5,671 bases of DNA, from positions 1-5,671 of the forward strand of contig RQOI01000339.1 of NCBI GenBank assembly GCA_003854995.1. The letters run 5' to 3'. Of this stretch, positions 1 through 4,736 are shown piece after piece. The notes beneath the pieces were generated by a model that had not been told where the DNA came from, did no database searches, and saw only the letters and a program-made list of their open reading frames with translations. Numbering within the stretch: position 1 is the first letter of the stretch; every line of letters starts with the position of its first letter. The position numbers were made by a program, and so were the translations under genes. Source of the stretch: Candidatus Zhuqueibacterota bacterium. GTDB lineage: Bacteria > Zhuqueibacterota > Zhuqueibacteria > Residuimicrobiales > Krinioviventaceae.

Positions 1-101
1 AAAACGCTCATCACCGCCGCAAAAACTGCCGCAACAATCGCCGCTCTTTTCGCGCTGACGTAGAGTAACTCCTTTGTGAAAATATTCACGTTCTTCATCA
101 T
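1..101 (-). CDS. N-terminus of an exported or membrane-anchored protein (continues past left edge)
   Basis: A new reading frame opens at tandem ATGs (101 and 98) and stays open to the left edge, giving 33 codons. An in-frame TAA at 108-110 rules out a longer start. An AAAGG ribosome site (105-109) lies 3 nt from the first ATG and 6 nt from the second, so Met98 is probably used. The peptide begins MKNVNIFTKELLYVSAKR and continues with the hydrophobic AAIVAAVFAAVMSV, which fits a signal peptide or first membrane segment with a basic N-region. It follows the NapH/NosR-like gene by 66 nt on the same strand and is probably part of the operon. The family cannot be told from so little sequence; a cytochrome, an FMN-binding protein or the missing catalytic partner are all possible. 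Confidence 0.7.
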   Translation of the reverse strand, partial: MMKNVNIFTKELLYVSAKRAAIVAAVFAAVMSV

Positions 102-104
102 CGA

Positions 105-109
105 CCTTT
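105..109 (-). promoter_or_regulatory. Ribosome binding site of the left-edge gene
   Basis: AAAGG on the minus strand lies immediately upstream of the ATGATG doublet. Spacing is 3 nt to the first ATG and 6 nt to the second, which favours the start at 98. Confidence 0.6.
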
Positions 110-130
110 ATCGCATTTCAGGACACAAGT

Positions 131-157
131 GAGGAAACTGCTCAGGAGCACCTCCTC
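131..157 (-). other. Imperfect intercistronic hairpin
   Basis: On the minus strand GAGGA (157-153) pairs with TCCTC (135-131), and inside it TGCT pairs with AGCA around a four-base loop, with a GG/GTT internal bulge. It sits in the only sizeable gap of the operon, between the membrane protein stop and the next ribosome site. No T-run follows, so it is not a typical factor-independent terminator. It could stabilise or process the mRNA and alter expression of the next gene, or it could be chance. Confidence 0.4.
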
Positions 158-167
158 AACTGCAATC

Positions 168-1460
168 TCAACCTTGCGGAATTCTCTCCACATCCACTCC
201 CTCTTTGCCCACCGGACAATAGGAGAGGCATCTCCCGCAACTCAAACAGGTGCCTCGATTGGCCTCGTATAACGACTGCTCGCTCGGGATCGCAAGCTTT
301 ATCATCTTGAGACAAAAAATCAAACCGAGAAAACCGCCGAGCAGCCAGCCGCCCGTCCTGAACTGGCGCTGAATCTGGCGAGCTTCCTCGTAAAGCAGGG
401 CCGTCGACTTGCCCGTCGCACGGAAAACATCTGTCTCGTCCGTCCTTTCTGTTCGCTGTCCCGTATCTTCCAGCCTGATCTCTTCCGCCAGCGCCACCGT
501 GAAATGTCCTCTTGACAGCGGCACATGCAGCAACGAGCCCGCCCAGCCGCTCAACGCCATCACGAGCGGCGTCAATACCAATAGGAGAGCCAGCCGCCTT
601 GTATTCTGCTCTTTCTTCTCATTTGACTTTGCCGTCGGCATCTTGATCGCATCAAAAGGGCAAGATGCCTCGCATAATCGGCAGTTGATGCACTCAGCCG
701 GCGTAATCGACAGATGTTTCCTGGATAACTGCGACATCCAATTCAGCAGCACGCCATAGGGACAGAGGAATCGGCAATAGGGTCGCGCCACCACTGTGCC
801 GAGCAGCAACAGAAAGGCGCCGAACAGAATCATGTCAAAACTGGCGCCGAAGCGGAAAAAACCGACAAACGGATCGTACCGACAGATGAGGAAACCGGCG
901 CCGGTGGCAGCAAACAGGACGGACAAGCCCAGATAGAGATAAGGGATCAGGCTCAGCGTCTCATTCAGCCAGCCGGGCAGCGATTTCGGCTTGAGAATAA
1001 AAATATCCTGCGCTGCGCCCAGCGGGCAGACCGCCGCACAAAAGGTTCGCCCGAAGAAAAGCGTAAAGACGAGCGGCAGGAGAAAGAACGCCACGACCGT
1101 CAATGGGATGGCATAGGAATTTGAAAACATGGCCAAGACGACATTTTGCACTGAACCGACAGAACAGACGCAGCCTTTGCGCCAAAATCCAAAATAGATG
1201 AGCGAGAACAGCATCAGGACGAAGAGATAACGTCGAGATCGTTTTTTCAAGACAAAGTACGATGCCAATGACAATGCGGCGATGAGCACCACCACATCGA
1301 GATATTCCAGCGTCAGCGCCCGACTGGCTGGCGTCTGCATGATGGGGCGTTCATACCCCGATTCAAAATCGGGTTTCGGGAACCTCTGGATGGGTTCGGG
1401 TGCGGCCGCTGTAGAAAGAACGGCAAACGCTATGAGTATAAATCTGAGATGTCGGGTCAT
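168..1460 (-). CDS. NapH/NosR/MauN-like polytopic [4Fe-4S] membrane protein
   Basis: This protein has 430 residues. Residues 1-20 look like a signal peptide, followed by a Pro-rich exported segment (RFPKPDFESGY, 26-36). Likely membrane helices are 54-71, 78-94, 116-136, 170-190, 207-225, 289-307 and 371-390. The Fer4_5 signature of NapH, NosR and CcoG is clear: FGRTFCAAVCP (C141, C145) and RPYCRFLCPYG (C229, C233), both placed on the cytoplasmic face. Two ferredoxin motifs are C257/260/263/267-Pro and C405/408/411/415-Pro. They are separated by two helices and a 60-residue predicted periplasmic loop, yet both come out cytoplasmic. C97, C99 and C193 fall on the periplasmic side. It probably carries electrons across or along the membrane to the exported ferredoxin. 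It is longer than NapH (about 290 residues) and lacks the N-terminal FMN domain of NosR. The ribosome site is weak, so it may depend on translation of the gene before it. Confidence 0.93.
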   Translation of the reverse strand: MTRHLRFILIAFAVLSTAAAPEPIQRFPKPDFESGYERPIMQTPASRALTLEYLDVVVLIAALSLASYFVLKKRSRRYLFVLMLFSLIYFGFWRKGCVCSVGSVQNVVLAMFSNSYAIPLTVVAFFLLPLVFTLFFGRTFCAAVCPLGAAQDIFILKPKSLPGWLNETLSLIPYLYLGLSVLFAATGAGFLICRYDPFVGFFRFGASFDMILFGAFLLLLGTVVARPYCRFLCPYGVLLNWMSQLSRKHLSITPAECINCRLCEASCPFDAIKMPTAKSNEKKEQNTRRLALLLVLTPLVMALSGWAGSLLHVPLSRGHFTVALAEEIRLEDTGQRTERTDETDVFRATGKSTALLYEEARQIQRQFRTGGWLLGGFLGLIFCLKMIKLAIPSEQSLYEANRGTCLSCGRCLSYCPVGKEGVDVERIPQG

Positions 1461-1469
1461 AGTGAGCTA

Positions 1470-2045
1470 TCAGATTTGTGCACTATATCTATCCGCTTCT
1501 TCGCCGCGTAAAATGTATGGCGTTTCCGCCGGCACTCGCCTGAAGGCGTTCGACGGGCAAGAGCGCGCAATGGAACATTCATTGCAGTTCACACAGCGAT
1601 CATGTTTCACCTGCAGGTAAAGCGATCCGTTGCCAAATGCGCCGCAGCCTTTGATGCATTTGCCGCAACCGATGCATAATTTTTCATCGATCTCGTATTC
1701 AAAGTAAGGATCTTCGATGAACGTTCTTTTTATGGCGCCAGTCGGGCAGAGTTGATTCTCGGCGCCTGTATCACGGGATTTTGCGCCCGGCTCCAGATAG
1801 CCGCTGCAGAGATCGCAATATCCGCACATGGAATAGGAATGCACGCATTTCACCGCGGACTCGGGCAGCACGCAGTTCGTCGCACAATTTTCGCATTGGA
1901 TACATATATTCGGATCGAGCTGCCAGACGAGATCGCCTTTGCCGGACTTGCCGACCACGAATCCTGCTGCTCCACCCATCGCAAGAGCGACGGCTGTATT
2001 CACGCCCGATTTGAGAAAATCGCGTCTTGTTTTGAGACTCATCAT
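1470..2045 (-). CDS. Tat-exported four-cluster [4Fe-4S] ferredoxin, NapG/MauM-like
   Basis: This protein has 191 residues. A Tat signal (TRRDFLKSG, residues 6-14, then an Ala/Gly-rich hydrophobic stretch to about 32) predicts export of the folded, cofactor-loaded protein to the periplasm, probably anchored or bound to a membrane partner. Four cysteine groups follow: C48/51/54/58; C74/77/80 with C100-Pro after a 19-residue insertion; C124/127/130/134; and C151/154/157 with C163-Pro. That is 16 ligands for four [4Fe-4S] clusters, as in NapG, MauM and DmsB-type electron-transfer subunits; C67 is the one extra cysteine. It should shuttle electrons between the NapH/NosR-like protein encoded 9 nt downstream and an unseen periplasmic partner. 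Two ATGs in a row start the frame; the second (2042) has the better 6-nt spacing to its AGAGG ribosome site, but the first makes the ATGA overlap with the previous gene. Family type is confident; the redox partner is unknown. Confidence 0.95.
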   Translation of the reverse strand: MMSLKTRRDFLKSGVNTAVALAMGGAAGFVVGKSGKGDLVWQLDPNICIQCENCATNCVLPESAVKCVHSYSMCGYCDLCSGYLEPGAKSRDTGAENQLCPTGAIKRTFIEDPYFEYEIDEKLCIGCGKCIKGCGAFGNGSLYLQVKHDRCVNCNECSIARSCPSNAFRRVPAETPYILRGEEADRYSAQI

Positions 2046-2290
2046 GAACCTCTGAGAAAAGATAAAGGGCGGCGCTCCGCTGATTCGCCGCCTTCCGTCT
2101 CACACCTTACCTGTCTTTTTTGACAGCTGTTGAAGCGACTGCACTCCCGACAGCTCGAATTCGCGCTGCACTCACTTTTCGCACCGGCTGTAATCTTTTT
2201 CCGTCGAAATCCCCACAATGCACCCCAGCCGATCAGAACAAGCACCATTGCGCGGGCAATATCTTTCAAGAACGCTCGCCGATTTTTCAT
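2042..2290 (-). CDS. Small Tat-motif, five-cysteine protein (possible iron-sulfur or metal binder)
   Basis: This protein has 82 residues and no family I can name with confidence. It starts MKNRRAFLK, which resembles a twin-arginine motif (R4, R5, F7, L8, K9). A hydrophobic stretch follows at 13-27 and then a basic FRRKK (28-32), with no obvious cleavage site, so it may be a signal anchor. Residues 41-63 hold five cysteines, C41, C47, C50, C56 and C63, spaced C-x5-C-x2-C-x5-C-x6-C. The first four could ligate an iron-sulfur cluster, although the spacing is not that of a classical ferredoxin. The tail after C63 is polar and arginine-rich. The start has an AAGG ribosome site about 10 nt upstream and overlaps the NHL stop (ATGA); its own stop overlaps the ferredoxin start (ATGA). 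Both junctions support it as a real gene, and the context points to redox transfer. The tail could be altered by a frameshift at a run of six A's. Confidence 0.78.
   Translation of the reverse strand: MKNRRAFLKDIARAMVLVLIGWGALWGFRRKKITAGAKSECSANSSCRECSRFNSCQKRQVRCETEGGESAERRPLSFLRGS
2049..2053 (-). promoter_or_regulatory. Ribosome binding site of the Tat ferredoxin gene
   Basis: AGAGG on the minus strand stands 3 nt before the first ATG (2045) and 6 nt before the second (2042). It lies inside the end of the preceding small gene, so the two genes are probably translationally coupled. Confidence 0.6.
2068..2092 (-). other. GC-rich hairpin within the end of the small five-cysteine gene
   Basis: On the minus strand GGCGGCG (2092-2086) and CGCCGCC (2074-2068) form a perfect 7-bp stem around an 11-nt loop. 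A pyrimidine-rich CTTTATCTTTTCTC tract follows, and then the ferredoxin ribosome site. It lies in the last 17 codons of the small gene. It resembles a weak terminator or a processing/stability element, but the T-tract is interrupted by A and C, so read-through seems likely. It could set the ratio of upstream to downstream products. Confidence 0.5.
2111..2126 (-). repeat. Short inverted repeat with A6 loop
   Basis: On the minus strand CTGTC, six A's and GACAG form a perfect 5-bp stem-loop just after the fourth cysteine codon of the small gene (codons 56-60). It is short and may be chance. The A-run is a possible slippage or indel site. Confidence 0.35.
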
Positions 2291-3273
2291 GGTGGATCTT
2301 CCTTCTTTTGAAAAATGCGGACCTGAGCCCGTTGCGGATCGAGCACAAGAATTTGATCTCTGGAATCGACCGTTACCTCCAAAGAGCTCGTCTTTGGATC
2401 AAACTGATCCGCCGTAGCGACAACTGCTTCCAGCGCACCGATTTGCTTATGGACTTTTATTCTCAAAATACCTTTTTCAGAAGTGACAAAAGAGCCATCT
2501 GATAGAATCGCGATATGCGCCGGATTGCAGCAACCGCTGAATCCGTCGATGGCCATGGACGAATTTGACCATGATGATCGCAGGGCGCCATCGGGAAAAT
2601 AGTTCTCAAATTGATGTCGCCCCGTATTGACCGCCCACAAAAAGCCGTCCGGATCAATGGCCACATCAAAATAGGGACTTGGAATGAGGAATCCGACGAT
2701 ATCCCTGGCTTCATCCCGTTCACCAATCTTGTTCAACAGCGTGCCCTGCAGGTCATATCGCCACACAACTCGATTGCCGGCATCCGCGAGGTAGACGTCC
2801 CGGCCCGCAACAGCGACGGATGTCAGCACAGCCTGGTCCGGAATCTGCCAGCTCGCTGTGCGCGTTCCGGTCGAGTCGAGCACCTCCACGGCCGTCCGCA
2901 AAGCCAGATAGATATCACCGTCAGCAGAAACGGCAATCGCATTGATCTCGTCCGTCACAGTGGTCGAAACCGACATCTGTCCCGCCGCATCAATCCGCAC
3001 GACACTCGCGCCACTCGTGACATAAATTCTATCCCGCAGATCAACGGCGATTGCATGCGGCGCTAGTAGCGTCAAAGGCACCGCCTTGACCTCTTTGTAC
3101 GTTCGCAGGTCAGCGCCATCTTTTTTGAAATTTTCAATGTCATAGTGAAACGGATTGCCCGCCGTCTTTTTGCCATCCGAGCGAACAGCAGAGAGACCAA
3201 AGTAGATCATTCCGGCGACAGAAAAAAAGATCACCAGGATGGTCAAGATCCTGTCATTTTTTGACTCCGCCAT
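2287..3273 (-). CDS. Membrane-anchored NHL-repeat beta-propeller protein with vicinal cysteines
   Basis: This protein has 328 residues. A TTG at 3276 lies one codon upstream, but the ATG at 3273 has a GAGGG ribosome site 7 nt away and is the better start. Residues 9-29 form one membrane segment and the rest is predicted periplasmic. About six NHL-type repeats follow, each with a hydrophobic-Ala-Val/Ile-Asp-x-x-Gly/Asp-x-hydrophobic-Tyr/Val core: about 70-95 (HAIAVDLRDRIYV), 110-135, 150-178 (DVYLADAGNRVVWRYD), 201-228 (FDVAIDPDGFLWAVNTG), 250-272 (PAHIAILSDGSFVTSEKG) and 298-321. The only cysteines are C248 and C249 in SGCCNPAH, at the start of a blade. NHL propellers usually bind proteins, peptides or small ligands. 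Here, between propellers and iron-sulfur proteins, an electron-transfer scaffold or regulator is plausible but unproven. The stop overlaps the next start as ATGA. Confidence 0.92.
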   Translation of the reverse strand: MAESKNDRILTILVIFFSVAGMIYFGLSAVRSDGKKTAGNPFHYDIENFKKDGADLRTYKEVKAVPLTLLAPHAIAVDLRDRIYVTSGASVVRIDAAGQMSVSTTVTDEINAIAVSADGDIYLALRTAVEVLDSTGTRTASWQIPDQAVLTSVAVAGRDVYLADAGNRVVWRYDLQGTLLNKIGERDEARDIVGFLIPSPYFDVAIDPDGFLWAVNTGRHQFENYFPDGALRSSWSNSSMAIDGFSGCCNPAHIAILSDGSFVTSEKGILRIKVHKQIGALEAVVATADQFDPKTSSLEVTVDSRDQILVLDPQRAQVRIFQKKEDPP

Positions 3274-4736
3274 CAATCAGCCCTCACATCCAGGCAGACC
3301 ATGCGTCTGGAATCACGGCATAACAGCCGACCGTCGACGAGCGCCATCGGTCCCCAGGCATCATGTCCGTTCAAAACCTGCGCCTTGGCGAGTGGTTCCC
3401 ATTTCTTTATGCTCACCTTGGCCAGAGTCAACACGCCATCATCACTCAAAATGAAGAACTTGCCGTCAGCGATTAAATAGGGACCCAGGCCAAATCTCTC
3501 GTCGCGTTCGCTGGTGAAAATGATGTCGCTTGGATTTTCAGCCGGACAGCAGGCGAACTGATTGCGGCGCGGGCCAGCGTCCTTGGGCAAAATCGCGAAC
3601 AGATGGCCTTCGTAGAGAAGAGGCGTCTGCTGCTCGGCGCAGAGTCCCTCGTCCGGTTTCAACGTCTGCAGCACTTTAATGTCGAATTTCCCGTTCTCTT
3701 CCCGCACCTGAAACAGCCGGGAGCCAAAGCCATAGCCGGCCGTCACAAAGATTTTGCCGTCGCCGATATGGAGCGGCGACGGTGCGACGACCGAGGGCGA
3801 CCATTCCGCCGTTTCAAACAGGACCTGGCCTAGACTGCCAGAGTCGGCCGATACGCCGACAAGTCCACCGAGAGAACAATAGACGTACAAGCGCCTGCCA
3901 AACAGGGTCATGGGCATCACCGACGAATGCGACATCTTCCAGCCGTTCGGATTGGGCGTCTGCCAGACGATCGCGCCTGTTTCCAGATGTACGCCGATGA
4001 GCAGCGCTTTTCCTCCTGTGGCGATCACAGCCAGTGAATCTTCGATCAACGGACATTGCCCGGTATACCACAACGGTATTTCGCTGGCAAACTCTTTTTC
4101 AATATCAATGCCCCACTTGAACGCGCCGGAATCCGCCGTAAGACACATGACGTGGCATTTAGGGCCAATGGTGACGACAAAACTATCCTGCACGGCCGGC
4201 GTGGTGCGCGACATGCCATGATTACGCTTGATATGGACGTCATAACCGCGCCGCCAGATTTCTGCACCATTGTCGAGGGAGAAACAACGGAGTATATCGC
4301 GGCGATTTTGCTCATCATAATCGAGAATGTAAACTCGCCCGTCGTGCACAATCGGTCCGGAATGACCCTCGCCCAAATCAACCGACCAGAGCTGGGTCGG
4401 ACCAGCCTCATCCCAGCTGTTCGCCAGGGCGACTCGTTCCTTGCTGATATTGTCAAATTCCGCGCCTCTAAATCGCGGCCAGCTGGATCGAATGGATAGC
4501 GATGGCTTGCCGGCAAATGGCTGGAAAAATGAGCCGATGATGACAGAGCCGGATGCACTCGCACCTTCGGGCCGGTCATCCATGCCCGGTTGAAACTCGG
4601 CAAAATGAGCGACCGGATCACGCGTCATCCACACCGCAAGTGTGATGCCGGCGACAGAGACAAGTACGAGGGTGATCCATTTTTGCGTATTCTTGAAATC
4701 CAGCATGCCCTGCCAGTGCTTAAGGTGAAAAATCAT
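3273..4736 (-). CDS. Membrane-anchored PQQ-like beta-propeller protein
   Basis: This complete protein has 487 residues. Residues 1-19 are short and basic, 20-36 form a hydrophobic segment with no clear signal peptidase site, and the rest is hydrophilic, so it is probably an N-terminally anchored periplasmic protein. The propeller begins with SWPRFRGAEFDNIS (84-97), a variant of the WPxxRGPxxxxxS opening common in PQQ-like proteins of the BamB fold. Blades follow with repeats such as GHSGPIVHDGRVYIL (124-138), GAEIWRR (157-163), SRTTPAV (176-182), GAIVWQT (254-260) and ADGKFFIL (423-430). It is rich in cysteine for an exported propeller (151, 194, 198, 228, 287, 366, 396-397, 473, 481). Its start overlaps the previous stop as ATGA with no good ribosome site, so translational coupling is likely; Met11 is a less likely alternative start. 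Enzymatic activity cannot be inferred. A scaffold or sensor role is a guess from the fold. Confidence 0.92.
   Translation of the reverse strand: MIFHLKHWQGMLDFKNTQKWITLVLVSVAGITLAVWMTRDPVAHFAEFQPGMDDRPEGASASGSVIIGSFFQPFAGKPSLSIRSSWPRFRGAEFDNISKERVALANSWDEAGPTQLWSVDLGEGHSGPIVHDGRVYILDYDEQNRRDILRCFSLDNGAEIWRRGYDVHIKRNHGMSRTTPAVQDSFVVTIGPKCHVMCLTADSGAFKWGIDIEKEFASEIPLWYTGQCPLIEDSLAVIATGGKALLIGVHLETGAIVWQTPNPNGWKMSHSSVMPMTLFGRRLYVYCSLGGLVGVSADSGSLGQVLFETAEWSPSVVAPSPLHIGDGKIFVTAGYGFGSRLFQVREENGKFDIKVLQTLKPDEGLCAEQQTPLLYEGHLFAILPKDAGPRRNQFACCPAENPSDIIFTSERDERFGLGPYLIADGKFFILSDDGVLTLAKVSIKKWEPLAKAQVLNGHDAWGPMALVDGRLLCRDSRRMVCLDVRAD
3281..3285 (-). promoter_or_regulatory. Ribosome binding site deciding the NHL-protein start
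   Basis: GAGGG on the minus strand is 7 nt from the ATG at 3273 but only 4 nt from the TTG at 3276. This spacing, together with the TGATG overlap with the previous stop, supports the ATG as the start. Confidence 0.65.

Noticed and set aside
98..151. GTG-started 17-codon frame in the 66-nt gap, ending in an ATGA overlap with the left-edge gene
   Set aside because: Its only ribosome-like sequence (GAGGAG) directly abuts the GTG with no spacing, and the frame is too short to judge, so a leader peptide cannot be supported.
131..157. Transcription terminator after the membrane protein gene
   Set aside because: The hairpin is short and bulged and no T-run follows it on the transcribed strand; a same-strand gene with a good ribosome site begins 30 nt later.
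168..1460. Calling the membrane protein NosR, NapH or MauN outright
   Set aside because: The CxxxCP core is shared by all of these. The FMN domain of NosR is missing, the length and split ferredoxin sites differ from NapH, and no nos, nap or mau enzyme gene is in the window.
2111..2126. Programmed frameshift at the A6 run in the small gene
   Set aside because: The frame reads CAA-AAA-AGA rather than the A-AAA-AAG slippery arrangement, and the GC hairpin starts more than 20 nt downstream, too far for a usual stimulator.
2611..3066. Plus-strand frame of 151 codons opposite the NHL gene (also 409-759 and 4056-4499)
   Set aside because: These are antisense shadows of well-supported genes, with high Arg/His content and no recognisable motifs or ribosome sites.
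4046..4621. Long minus-strand frame of 191 codons inside the second propeller gene
   Set aside because: It lies entirely within the propeller gene in another frame, its peptide is Arg/Ser/Pro-rich without domain features, and it has no independent context.
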